Of a DNA stretch of 60,241 nt, positions 8,221 to 15,402 are shown piece by piece. The stretch covers positions 1 to 60,241 of the forward strand of contig CAKSOE010000015.1 in NCBI GenBank assembly GCA_934476675.1. The letters run 5' to 3'. Both the position numbers and the translations under genes were made by a program. A model generated the notes under the pieces. It was not told the DNA's origin and did no database searches. It was given only the letters and a program-made list of their open reading frames with translations. This DNA comes from an uncultured Clostridia bacterium (GTDB taxonomy: Bacteria; Bacillota; Clostridia; UBA1381). The stretch's first letter is position 1. Each line of letters begins with the position of its first letter.

Positions 8221-9774
8221 CTACTTTACCTCCGCATATTCTATTTCAAGCTTCATGTTATTTATCAGCTCATATGATATATTTCTGTCTTTATCAACCC
8301 ATACTTTCTTCACGATCTGACCGAATATATTTTCATCAAACTCGCTTATTGGACCATGTTGTTTTATAAGCGCTGTCAGGCGTTCCGTCTGCATTATTGT
8401 TTTTCTGCATTCATCGCCTCCGGTCAATAGTTTCTTTTCTTTTCCTAATCGTATTATTTCTGCATTTAAGTCATTTTTTTGTTGCATAAATTTAGCAGAC
8501 TCCAGCATCCCTTCAGCATGAAGCTGATTGATTACCAAAGTCTGCTCTGTTGCCTGTATTATTTTTTCATTTATATTTTTAATCTCGTCCTGCATGCTGA
8601 GTTTCATTTCTCTGAATTCTTTCAGATAATTCAGCATCGGAGAGAGTACATACTCCACATTATTTACCAGCCTGTTATACACCTCTGTAAATCCTTTTTT
8701 GATTGTTTCTTCCGCAATTTGAGGTGTCGGGCATTTTTCTTTTCCGCCGTCTCTTTCCCTGCATACCCAAACTGAGGTTTCCCCCGACTTTCTTCGAAAC
8801 ATTGTTTTACATTCCTTGCAGAATATCATTTTTGATAAAGTCCGCTTTACATATGTTCTCTGCGGACAATACTGTTTTCTTTTTATATCCAGCAGGCGGT
8901 TTACTTTATCATAAGTTTCACTGCTTACAATCGGCGGATTTGCATTTTTCACATAATACATATCCATTTCGCCATAATTGATTTTGGACTTGAACGGAAA
9001 TTCCTCCGTGTATGTCTTTTGCAGCAGTGCATCCCCTTTATATCTGGGATTTGTTATCATATATATTATTGTTTTATCAAGCCAATTAACTGTGCCGTCC
9101 TTTTTAGGAATTCCGGCTTTATTCAGTTCATCCGCAATTTTTTGCAGGCTCTTTCCTGTAAGGTATGCGTTGAACACTACCCTTACTATCCTTGCCTCGT
9201 TCTCAACTATATTCCAGCCGTCTGTGCCATTTTTAAATCCATACGGCAGACAGCCTTGCTTGAATGTTCCCCGCCTCATTCGGCTTTTTATTCCCATTCT
9301 CACATTTTGCGACAATGACATTGACTCTGTCTGTGCCATTGAGCTTAGCGCGGTGATTTCGGTTTCACCTTTCATAAACCTTGTGTTGATACCCTCTTTT
9401 TCAAAGATGATGTCAACTCCCATACATTTCAATTCTCTTATTGTGGTTATTGAATCGTATGTATTTCTTGCGAATCTTGAGATGGATTTTGTTATGACCA
9501 AGTCGATTTTTCCGAGACGACAGTCTTCCAGCATTCTTACGAAGTCATCTCTTTTATTCATTTCCGTGCCTGTTATACCGTTATCGGCATAGATATCCGC
9601 AAATATCCAGTCGGGATTGTTATTTATAAGGTTAGTATAATAATCGTATTGCACTACGAATGAATTTTCCTGTTCTTCCGAATCGCTGCTGACTCTTACA
9701 TATGCGGCAACTCTCAGCTTGAAAGTTTCTTTTTCTTCCCGCTTGGTCGGATTTATTATTATAAGTTCACTCAT
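8221..9774 (-). CDS. Large serine recombinase, first of the trio
   Basis: A 517-aa site-specific recombinase with AAYVRVSSD (nucleophile S29), ITKSISRFARN, the EKEGINT segment, a 'recombinase' domain near 170-280, a zinc ribbon (CKECKTMF...VWVC) and a coiled-coil tail. It is clearly paralogous to the 541-aa enzyme but distinct, so the pair may act as a heteromer, as in elements that need two or three recombinases. AAAGGGG precedes the ATG. It leads the recombinase cluster and follows a small 54-aa gene 97 bases upstream. Confidence 0.95.
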   Translation of the reverse strand: MSELIIINPTKREEKETFKLRVAAYVRVSSDSEEQENSFVVQYDYYTNLINNNPDWIFADIYADNGITGTEMNKRDDFVRMLEDCRLGKIDLVITKSISRFARNTYDSITTIRELKCMGVDIIFEKEGINTRFMKGETEITALSSMAQTESMSLSQNVRMGIKSRMRRGTFKQGCLPYGFKNGTDGWNIVENEARIVRVVFNAYLTGKSLQKIADELNKAGIPKKDGTVNWLDKTIIYMITNPRYKGDALLQKTYTEEFPFKSKINYGEMDMYYVKNANPPIVSSETYDKVNRLLDIKRKQYCPQRTYVKRTLSKMIFCKECKTMFRRKSGETSVWVCRERDGGKEKCPTPQIAEETIKKGFTEVYNRLVNNVEYVLSPMLNYLKEFREMKLSMQDEIKNINEKIIQATEQTLVINQLHAEGMLESAKFMQQKNDLNAEIIRLGKEKKLLTGGDECRKTIMQTERLTALIKQHGPISEFDENIFGQIVKKVWVDKDRNISYELINNMKLEIEYAEVK

Positions 9775-9871
9775 CTCTCTCGCCCCTTTCCTTGATTTTC
9801 AAACAAACAATACCACAATTCTCGCTATAAAGCTATTACCAAACGCAACAAAAAACTTTTCTGTAAATGCA

Positions 9872-10036
9872 TCATATCCAACATAACTCTTTCGTTATGC
9901 CTAATTTTACTTTTAATTCAGTTTCAATCTCTTTTATCTCATCATCGGTCAGATTATACTTTTGCGAAAGTTTATTAAGCTCCGTTTTAATATACAAATA
10001 TGTCATGTTATTTTTAACCTGTTCATTTATCGTCAT
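9872..10036 (-). CDS. Small protein of mobile-element type
   Basis: A 54-aa soluble protein with two predicted helices (MTINEQVKNNMTYLYIK, then SQKYNLTDDEIKEIE). A good GGGAGGTGA site sits six bases before the ATG at 10036, which is why the longer open frame is not used. Similar short helical proteins sit between the sigma-like gene and the recombinases in other elements. The function is unknown. It is preceded by a long structured leader, so its translation may be controlled. Confidence 0.55.
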   Translation of the reverse strand: MTINEQVKNNMTYLYIKTELNKLSQKYNLTDDEIKEIETELKVKLGITKELCWI

Positions 10037-10068
10037 AATCTTCACCTCCCGGTTAAAAGATATGGATA

Positions 10069-10090
10069 GGAGGCGGATTGCTCCGCCCCC
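10069..10090 (-). promoter_or_regulatory. GNRA-loop hairpin in leader
   Basis: On the minus strand, nine paired bases (one G-U) close a GCAA tetraloop, a stable GNRA hairpin. It ends about 33 bases before the ATG of the 54-aa gene, just upstream of its ribosome site. It could protect the leader or control that gene; no T-run follows, so it is not a terminator. Confidence 0.5.
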
Positions 10091-10099
10091 TGCCATACG

Positions 10100-10440
10100 A
10101 TTTGTTTTTCAATTATGTTTTTTCCGAAATTGTTCCTGTCCCTCGGATACCGGGCAAAACACAAACTGTGCATGGTCTGCACATCACAGGACTTTCACCT
10201 CCCCGACATCCGTCCGGGCAACGCCATTGTTGGAGTATCATTATCTGTAATAACCGTCATGACCTGTACAGTGTACCGATAACTGTAGTGCTGTAAATGG
10301 AAATACGCTCGCAGCCTTATTTGCAGTCCGTTTTATGCAGAAAGCTTGTCCGCACAGGCGGTCTTGGCGCATTTACAGCACGGCTCGGATTATTACTAAT
10401 GTATTTGTGCTTGGGTATTCGGTTGTCAAAGAACACAAGG
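10100..10440 (-). ncRNA. Candidate large structured leader RNA (unclassified)
   Basis: About 380 bases lie between the sigma-like gene and the 54-aa gene. No plausible coding frame was found. On the minus strand this stretch folds repeatedly: a 12-bp long-range stem (10288-10299 with 10370-10381), a TGTGCA/TGCACA hairpin (10167-10183), a TACAGT/ACTGTA stem near 10260-10290, and a CCCGGAC/GTCGGGG hairpin with one mismatch near 10205. It also contains GGTGAAAGTCC, a motif seen in group II intron and cobalamin riboswitch RNAs, but I could not complete either fold. A TTGACA lies near its upstream end. RNA class unknown; limits approximate. Confidence 0.4.
10288..10381. repeat. 12-bp long-range inverted repeat
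   Basis: GTGCTGTAAATG (10288-10299) and its exact complement (10370-10381) enclose 70 bases that contain a CCGC/GCGG hairpin. A 12-bp perfect match at this distance is unlikely by chance in AT-rich DNA, so it probably closes a multi-branched RNA domain or marks a recombinase-linked site. Confidence 0.6.
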
Positions 10441-10474
10441 CATATTTTTGCAATAAAAAATTCTGCCTTTCACC

Positions 10475-10990
10475 TTATATCTTTTTTGAGCCGTTTCTAC
10501 CAGTATGTTTTAAAAATTTCTTTAACTTTTTTCTCGCAAGCTCTATACTCTCCCAAACAGCATTTTGACGGCATTCCTCTATTTCCGCTATTTCCTTTGT
10601 TGAAAGTCCGTTTACAAACATCAGAAATCTCCGTCTTTGAACTTCTGTAAGATTTGTATTTATGTACCGCATAATCTCATCTTTCCTGTTCCCGTTCATA
10701 TATTCGATTATTTCGTTTTCAAACGATTCGGCTCTAAGCCATTTGGAATCCTCAATCGAATCTACGCTGCCGGTAACATATTTACGGTATCTGACATCCG
10801 CCCTTTGTTCCTCCAGATATATCTGATCCGAAAATGCTTTAAGCTTATCAAAGTCCTCTTGCGTAAAGTTTGGATTCCTCTGCGAAATCTTTTCAAAGGT
10901 TATCTCCAATATACTGCCGTCATTGTTTCTGTAAACTATACCTTTCTTGTTTTTATTGATTGCATAATCCGAATTATAATATTTACTCAT
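10475..10990 (-). CDS. Sigma-70 region 4-like regulator
   Basis: A 171-aa protein. The C-terminal 60 residues are a sigma-70 region 4-type helix-turn-helix (NLTEVQRRRFLMFVNGLSTKEIAEI, read in two parts, then a recognition helix and a basic tail); the N-terminal half is not a standard sigma region 2. Proteins of this build are common regulators in Firmicutes conjugative elements. The frame is open upstream, but GGAGG sits eight bases before the ATG at 10990 and begins the MSKYYN pattern, so this start is chosen. It likely controls the recombinases or transfer genes. A perfect 8-bp palindrome lies 60 bases upstream and may be an operator. Confidence 0.75.
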   Translation of the reverse strand: MSKYYNSDYAINKNKKGIVYRNNDGSILEITFEKISQRNPNFTQEDFDKLKAFSDQIYLEEQRADVRYRKYVTGSVDSIEDSKWLRAESFENEIIEYMNGNRKDEIMRYINTNLTEVQRRRFLMFVNGLSTKEIAEIEECRQNAVWESIELARKKLKKFLKHTGRNGSKKI

Positions 10991-11052
10991 TTTGTTATCC
11001 TCCAATCTGAATTTTGAGTTATCAAGTTTCAGATTGGCTCTTATGGATAACG

Positions 11053-11069
11053 GGCAATGTAACATTGCC
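11053..11069. promoter_or_regulatory. Perfect 17-bp palindrome, candidate operator
   Basis: GGCAATGT and ACATTGCC flank one central A in a perfect dyad about 63 bases upstream of the sigma-like gene. It is either a regulator-binding dyad or a hairpin in the leader. There is no T-run, so it is not a terminator. Confidence 0.5.
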
Positions 11070-11189
11070 AAGTTTCGTACTTATGGGTTATGACCGCAAA
11101 AAGGAAAGCCCATTCAGAGTTTGGGCAGTCAATTTTGGTTATACACTTTCCAAAAATACGGTCCGCTACCCCATACCACACCTCAACCC

Positions 11190-11229
11190 AAAAAGGAGCT
11201 GCAGCTTTTCTCCGCTGCAGCTCCTTTTT
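11190..11229. terminator. Strong bidirectional terminator
   Basis: A perfect 16-bp stem (11190-11205 with 11214-11229), GC-rich in the middle, with an A-run on the left and a T-run on the right. It can end transcription either way and lies just after the 25-codon ORF at 11272-11349. Confidence 0.85.
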
Positions 11230-11271
11230 ATCATATCAGCATATCCCTATAAATCTTTTTTCTGATTGAAT

Positions 11272-11349
11272 TTATGCATCACCACAACAAAGTTGCCAAA
11301 AGGATTTATTAAAAACACCTGCCATTTCAAAAATTAAAATAAGTTTCAT
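11272..11349 (-). CDS. 25-aa micropeptide ORF (candidate)
   Basis: A 25-codon frame (MKLILIFEMAGV...LCCGDA) with GGAGG seven bases before ATG, essentially the same leader (GGAGGATAAC) as the sigma-like gene. The N-terminus is hydrophobic and the end has paired Cys. It lies between two strong terminators, so it would form its own tiny transcript. No family recognised; expression is unproven. Confidence 0.4.
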   Translation of the reverse strand: MKLILIFEMAGVFNKSFWQLCCGDA

Positions 11350-11382
11350 CGTTATCCTCCGTTATTTTTAAGTACAAAAAAA

Positions 11383-11414
11383 ACCGCAGAGATGCAATCT
11401 TGACACTCTGCGGT
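11383..11414 (-). terminator. Rho-independent terminator
   Basis: A 9-bp perfect stem (11383-11391 with 11406-11414) is followed, reading on the minus strand, by eight T. It ends transcripts from the right, just before the 25-aa ORF. Confidence 0.8.
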
Positions 11415-11441
11415 CTTGGTTTATCAACCGAACATATGTAA

Positions 11442-11482
11442 AGAAAAAAACAGCATCACTTAGGTTTGCCCGTGACGCTGTT
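11442..11482 (-). terminator. Rho-independent terminator after sugar operon
   Basis: An 11-bp stem with one G-U pair (11449-11459 with 11472-11482) is followed, reading on the minus strand, by seven T. It is the first clear terminator after the 22-gene sugar operon and lies immediately behind the second 25-codon ORF. Confidence 0.8.
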
Positions 11483-11488
11483 TGCTTT

Positions 11489-11566
11489 TTAACATTTCTC
11501 ATATGTGACAGCATAAGCATCATAATGAAAATTTGAGAAACACTTCGCTATTTCTGAAATTACCAT
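11489..11566 (-). CDS. 25-aa micropeptide ORF (candidate), second
   Basis: A 25-codon frame (MVISEIAKCFSN...YEKC) with an AAAGGCGG site nine bases before ATG and a terminator directly after its stop. It has the same length, orientation and terminator-bounded setting as the ORF 217 bp to its left, but the two peptides share no obvious sequence. It could be a small peptide or a chance frame in the operon 3' region. Confidence 0.3.
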   Translation of the reverse strand: MVISEIAKCFSNFHYDAYAVTYEKC

Positions 11567-11639
11567 TACAATCGCCGCCTTTCCTCATGAGAGTAAACTA
11601 AGGTTTCATTGTTTTTGCTCTAATTATTTGTAAAATAAT

Positions 11640-12566
11640 TTATATGATTATATTCAGTAATTCTAACAAATCACTTATTTTATAGTCACATAAATCAGTC
11701 ACACCAGCCCTGTCAATATTGCCTCCGAATATTCCGACACAGCTAAATCCTGCAAGTTTTATTGACACCACACCAGCAGAGCTGTCCTCCACTCCAATCA
11801 CCTTATGCCGTTGCTCAAACGGTATTCCGAGTCCCACTCTCGCGGTTTCAGCATAAAGCCACGGGTGCGGTTTTGGCTCAAGTTCGCCAAGCGTGCCTGT
11901 CTGACCTTTTCTTAAAGCCTGTCCGGCGGTGATGATGCTGTCATAAAAATCCACCGGGTCGCCCATATTGAGTTGCTTAAAAGCCGAGATTATCTCCGGC
12001 ATTGCCTTTTCGTAAAGTCCGCTTGTGACAAGTCCGATTTTTATGCCCTCTTTTTTGACTGTCATCAAAAATTCTTTCAAATGCGGTGCAGGAGTAAATG
12101 CGTCCTGTTTTCCTCTGCCTTTTAAAATCTCGTCCATTTCATGGTTTACGATTTCAAAATAATACTGCCTTGCAAGCTCCAGACTTTCACCTTTTGCATA
12201 CTTGTCAATCATATACTGCAAATGCTCTGATACACTGTGTCCCGATATAAAAGGCTCGTCCTCTACTTCTCGCTTGAAATTATCGTTGCCCAAAAGCTGT
12301 GCGGTTGTGCGCTCAATAACCCACATCCAAAAGTTTTCCGAATGTACGCTTGTACCGTCCAAGTCCATCAATATTGCCTCGGCTCTCAGCTCAAAGTGCG
12401 TTTCGTACATCGGATAAATTGCAGGATATCCCATGCCGCTTTTGACTAAGCAGAGCTTTTTATCATCAAACTCTACTATATCAATTTTTTTATCATCCGG
12501 AGTGAGGATTTTCCTCACTCCGTCTTTACCTGTTTCAAAAAATTCGTTTCTTTTTATTTCATTCAT
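11640..12566 (-). CDS. HAD phosphatase / phosphoglucomutase-like
   Basis: A 308-aa HAD-superfamily enzyme. Motif I is LMDLDGTS with nucleophile D68 and acid D70; motif II is LVTSG; then KPHPW and GVEDSSAG (motifs III and IV), with a helical cap typical of the beta-phosphoglucomutase group. A 60-residue N-terminal extension of unknown role precedes the core. It probably dephosphorylates, or moves a phosphate on, a sugar phosphate in the cytoplasm. GAGG lies seven bases before ATG. It is the last gene of the large minus-strand sugar operon, 15 bases after the SGNH gene. Confidence 0.85.
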   Translation of the reverse strand: MNEIKRNEFFETGKDGVRKILTPDDKKIDIVEFDDKKLCLVKSGMGYPAIYPMYETHFELRAEAILMDLDGTSVHSENFWMWVIERTTAQLLGNDNFKREVEDEPFISGHSVSEHLQYMIDKYAKGESLELARQYYFEIVNHEMDEILKGRGKQDAFTPAPHLKEFLMTVKKEGIKIGLVTSGLYEKAMPEIISAFKQLNMGDPVDFYDSIITAGQALRKGQTGTLGELEPKPHPWLYAETARVGLGIPFEQRHKVIGVEDSSAGVVSIKLAGFSCVGIFGGNIDRAGVTDLCDYKISDLLELLNIII

Positions 12567-12581
12567 TATGATACCTCATTT

Positions 12582-13235
12582 TTATAAGGATAAAAGAAAA
12601 TTATAAAGCCTTTTTGCTATCTTTTCTGCTCCTGCATCTGATGGGTGAAGCCCGTCCGGCATATATATTTCTCTTATAATATCGACCTTCGGCTGTATTC
12701 CGCTTGTATTAAACAAGTCCAAAACCGGTAAACCGTAATATCCTGCCACCTCTTTTATTATATTGACATATCCCGATAAAAGCACTTCATGCTTTAAACC
12801 GATTTCGTTTACTTCATCATCTTCGCTTACTCGGTGGAGCGGAGTCATAAAGATAATGTCAGCTTTCGGATACTTATTTATAAGACTTGTACACAAAATA
12901 TGCAAAGCACCGTAGAAAGTACATTCATCACGTGAGCTGAAATCACCGATTGTAGAATCACCATGCCCAAAATCATTCGTTCCGCCAAAAACAACGACTA
13001 CATCAGCTTCTGAATCCATCTCATCAACACGACTCATGAAATCCTTGTCGCTCTCCTCGCTGAGAGATATTTTGCTTTGCTTGGCAATTCGTGTTCCGCC
13101 AATGCCATAGTTTTTCACTTCCGCACCGGATAATTTCCCGAATACAGACACATAGCATTTCTCGGGGGATGATGCTCCCACACCCTCAGTTATACTGTCA
13201 CCCAGAAACAATATTTTTTTATTTTTTAGTTCCAT
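12582..13235 (-). CDS. SGNH/GDSL hydrolase (carbohydrate esterase-like)
   Basis: A 217-aa enzyme with the SGNH blocks in order: FLGDSITEG (S14 nucleophile), a block II glycine (NYGIGGT), GGTNDF (block III Asn) and DGLHPSDAG (catalytic Asp and His). No signal peptide, so it acts in the cytoplasm. In sugar loci such enzymes usually remove acetyl groups, as the YesT-type rhamnogalacturonan acetylesterase does; here deacetylation of an imported oligosaccharide is a reasonable guess. GGAGG lies ten bases before ATG. It sits between the epimerase and HAD genes in one operon. Confidence 0.85.
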   Translation of the reverse strand: MELKNKKILFLGDSITEGVGASSPEKCYVSVFGKLSGAEVKNYGIGGTRIAKQSKISLSEESDKDFMSRVDEMDSEADVVVVFGGTNDFGHGDSTIGDFSSRDECTFYGALHILCTSLINKYPKADIIFMTPLHRVSEDDEVNEIGLKHEVLLSGYVNIIKEVAGYYGLPVLDLFNTSGIQPKVDIIREIYMPDGLHPSDAGAEKIAKRLYNFLLSL

Positions 13236-13258
13236 ATGTATTATTCCTCCGAATTATA

Positions 13259-14410
13259 TCAGTCAAAAAACTTTATAATGCTGTTATACTGATCCATTAT
13301 AGACATTATCATATATAATCTCGGAACGTGGAACGGGCCCTTGAAAATATTGCCTTTAAGCGTTGTGGAAACCGTATTGTCATAATGCAGATAACCATAC
13401 CATTCGCCGTCTTCCGTATCGCAGAAATATTTTTCGCAATACTCTTTAAATTCATTATACAAATCATTGTATTTTTCATCACCAAACAATATATATGCCA
13501 ACCGAAGTGCAATCATCGTTTCACATTGCGGCCACCACAATTTCATATCCCACTCAAGCTGAACGGGCGGTTTTCCGTCAACATCGGTAAATGCAATAAG
13601 TCCGCCATGTTCCTTATCAATCCCCAGTGGCAGTGTAGCGTCAATTATTTTTCTGCCGAATTCGATTGCCTTATCATTTCCCGTAAGCAAACCTTCGGAC
13701 ATAATAAACCATGCCGCCTCCATGGAATGTCCCGGATTTACTATCCTGCCTGTCGGGGAATCTATGCTTTTCCCATCAACGGAAACATTTTCAAGCAGCG
13801 CTTTTCCCGTGAAAAATCCGCCGTCAGTTATATATATAAGACATTCCTTGGCAATTTTATCATACTTATCCTTATTAATACCCGTACTGCGCATAACCTG
13901 CGCTGTAGACAGCATTATCATTACCGGCGAAAGCGCTTTCATATCTGTATTTTTGAACTTCGGCTCTGTCTTTCGTTTTCCGGTAAAACAATCATATGCA
14001 ACATCAAAATACTGTTCCGCTTTTTTCAATGCGTCAATCTCATGAGTCGCCTTATAAAACTCGGCACAGCCGATTGCGGCAAAGGTTTCGGAAAAATAAT
14101 ATCTGCGTTTTTGAATTTCTTTTCCGTCCTTTGTTACGGTAAAAAACATTCTTCCGTCACTATCCGTGCACTTATCCAGGAAATTGTATATTGTTCTTGC
14201 CGCCTCAATATACCTCTGATCTTTTTCAATTACATTATATGCCTTTGAAAAAGTCCACAGCGCTCTCCCCTGAAACCATACGCTCTTTTCCTCGCCGTAA
14301 ATATTACCCTTTTTATCAATACAGGTAAATATTCCGCCATTTTCACTATCAATACTGTTTTCAAGCCAAAACGGCAAAATATTATTTATTAAATCATTTC
14401 TGTAATCCAT
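13259..14410 (-). CDS. AGE-family sugar 2-epimerase
   Basis: A 383-aa protein of the acylglucosamine/cellobiose 2-epimerase family, an (alpha/alpha)6-barrel. It shows WFQGRALWTFSKAY near the N-terminus, FSETFAAIGCAEF in the middle, PGHSMEAAWF (His of the active site) and WWPQCETMIAL near the C-terminus. These enzymes interconvert sugar epimers at C2 of the reducing end, for example mannose- and glucose-type sugars. Which sugar is unclear here. GGAG sits six bases before the ATG at 14410, which begins the barrel; 19 extra open codons upstream lie in a GC-rich palindrome and are not used. Confidence 0.85.
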   Translation of the reverse strand: MDYRNDLINNILPFWLENSIDSENGGIFTCIDKKGNIYGEEKSVWFQGRALWTFSKAYNVIEKDQRYIEAARTIYNFLDKCTDSDGRMFFTVTKDGKEIQKRRYYFSETFAAIGCAEFYKATHEIDALKKAEQYFDVAYDCFTGKRKTEPKFKNTDMKALSPVMIMLSTAQVMRSTGINKDKYDKIAKECLIYITDGGFFTGKALLENVSVDGKSIDSPTGRIVNPGHSMEAAWFIMSEGLLTGNDKAIEFGRKIIDATLPLGIDKEHGGLIAFTDVDGKPPVQLEWDMKLWWPQCETMIALRLAYILFGDEKYNDLYNEFKEYCEKYFCDTEDGEWYGYLHYDNTVSTTLKGNIFKGPFHVPRLYMIMSIMDQYNSIIKFFD

Positions 14411-14426
14411 TTTAATCTCCATTCCA

Positions 14427-14440
14427 CCGCCGTACGGCGG
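14427..14440. repeat. Perfect 14-bp GC palindrome
   Basis: CCGCCGTACGGCGG, a perfect palindrome about 17 bases upstream of the epimerase start, next to the 97-bp hairpin element. Together they fill the only sizeable gap of this part of the operon and could form an RNA processing or stalling site. Confidence 0.55.
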
Positions 14441-14453
14441 CACAAATCTCAAT

Positions 14454-14550
14454 GTGAAAAAATGCAAGCAGGTTGCCTTTTTGAGAGGCGACGGCGTATG
14501 TTTATACTCCTAACCTCGAAAGAAGGCAAGATGCGCAGCATATTTTTCAC
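14454..14550. repeat. 97-bp nested inverted-repeat element (MITE- or REP-like)
   Basis: The ends (GTGAAAAAATGC at 14454-14465 and GCATATTTTTCAC at 14538-14550) are inverted; inside them TTGCCTT pairs with AAGGCAA, GAGG with CCTC, and GTAT with ATAC near the tip. The whole element is one long imperfect hairpin, non-coding, inserted between the Nif3 and epimerase genes. No second copy was seen in this window. It could be a small non-autonomous mobile element or a structured intercistronic RNA. Confidence 0.55.
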
Positions 14551-14565
14551 GTTAATTACCTCTCA

Positions 14566-15351
14566 TTAATCGTCTGTATAAAAATATACTTCGCCGCATT
14601 CAATATACCTAATATTTAATTCCGAATGCCTTTTTTTAACCATATCTGCAAGGTGCATCATTCCGGCTCTTTCCGAGCCGATATGCCCCATAACCAATAC
14701 CGCTTTGTTGTACCCGAACTCGGCATAATCCCTTGCCATTTCGCCTATTTCCCATTCGCAGATTTCCCCTGTCAGAACAAAATCATTATCGGCTAATTCC
14801 TCCGCAACATGCCCGGGAGTTCCGAAACAGCAGCTTATCATTTTTCCCTTTTTATCGGGAGAGCCCGCAATTTTAATATGCTTTATTCCGAGATTTTTTT
14901 CTAACTTTGCGGCAAGCTCTTTTGCTGTCAGAGCTTCGGTAAGCTCAAATCTGTTCACGGCGCATATATCGGTTATAATTTTTCTTCCTTCAAGTCCCGA
15001 AAATTTTATTTCGCCCTCGTAAATCAAATCATTTCCCGTTATATGCCCGTAATCATGATACCTTGCTATTGTCACACCCGAATTTTCTATAAATTTCTTC
15101 TTTTCTTCGGCTAATTTATTGGGAATATGATCGTCCCAATGGTTATAGAAAACCGGCTCATGAACGATTAGAAAGTTAATATTTTGATTTACACATTCTT
15201 TAATTACTTCGGGGGTGGCAAACATACTTATGCCGACTCCCGTAATCTCATTATCCGGATTACCTGCTTTGTAGGTGTCGCAAGTTAGCTCACCCTCGTC
15301 AAGCTTTCCGAAATAAGCAATCATTTCATTAAACAAATCCGATATTTTCAT
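14566..15351 (-). CDS. Nif3-like dinuclear metal protein
   Basis: A 261-aa protein of the Nif3 (GTP cyclohydrolase I type 2-like) family. Metal ligands are visible in FLIVHEPVFYNHWD (His near residue 75), ARYHDYGH and the C-terminal GHIGSERAGM; GEICEWE is also characteristic. The family's true function is unsettled, and it turns up in sugar loci as a putative hydrolase or metal-dependent enzyme. GGAAG sits six bases before the ATG at 15351, so ten upstream open codons are excluded. It lies 51 bases after the PHP gene and before a hairpin element. Confidence 0.8.
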   Translation of the reverse strand: MKISDLFNEMIAYFGKLDEGELTCDTYKAGNPDNEITGVGISMFATPEVIKECVNQNINFLIVHEPVFYNHWDDHIPNKLAEEKKKFIENSGVTIARYHDYGHITGNDLIYEGEIKFSGLEGRKIITDICAVNRFELTEALTAKELAAKLEKNLGIKHIKIAGSPDKKGKMISCCFGTPGHVAEELADNDFVLTGEICEWEIGEMARDYAEFGYNKAVLVMGHIGSERAGMMHLADMVKKRHSELNIRYIECGEVYFYTDD

Positions 15352-15402
15352 ATGATACTTCCTTTTCCGAAATCGCATCATTTCCTTGCTTTATATACCA
15401 TA

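Noticed and set aside
10195..10240. GGTGAAAGTCC motif as a group II intron or cobalamin riboswitch
   Set aside because: No reverse transcriptase or domain V was found, the riboswitch CCGCCACTG box is missing, and the neighbouring genes have no link to cobalamin. Kept only as part of an unclassified structured region.
13328..14248. 306-codon plus-strand open frame in the epimerase region
   Set aside because: It is the antisense of a clear AGE epimerase; its composition is unlike a protein and it has no ribosome site.
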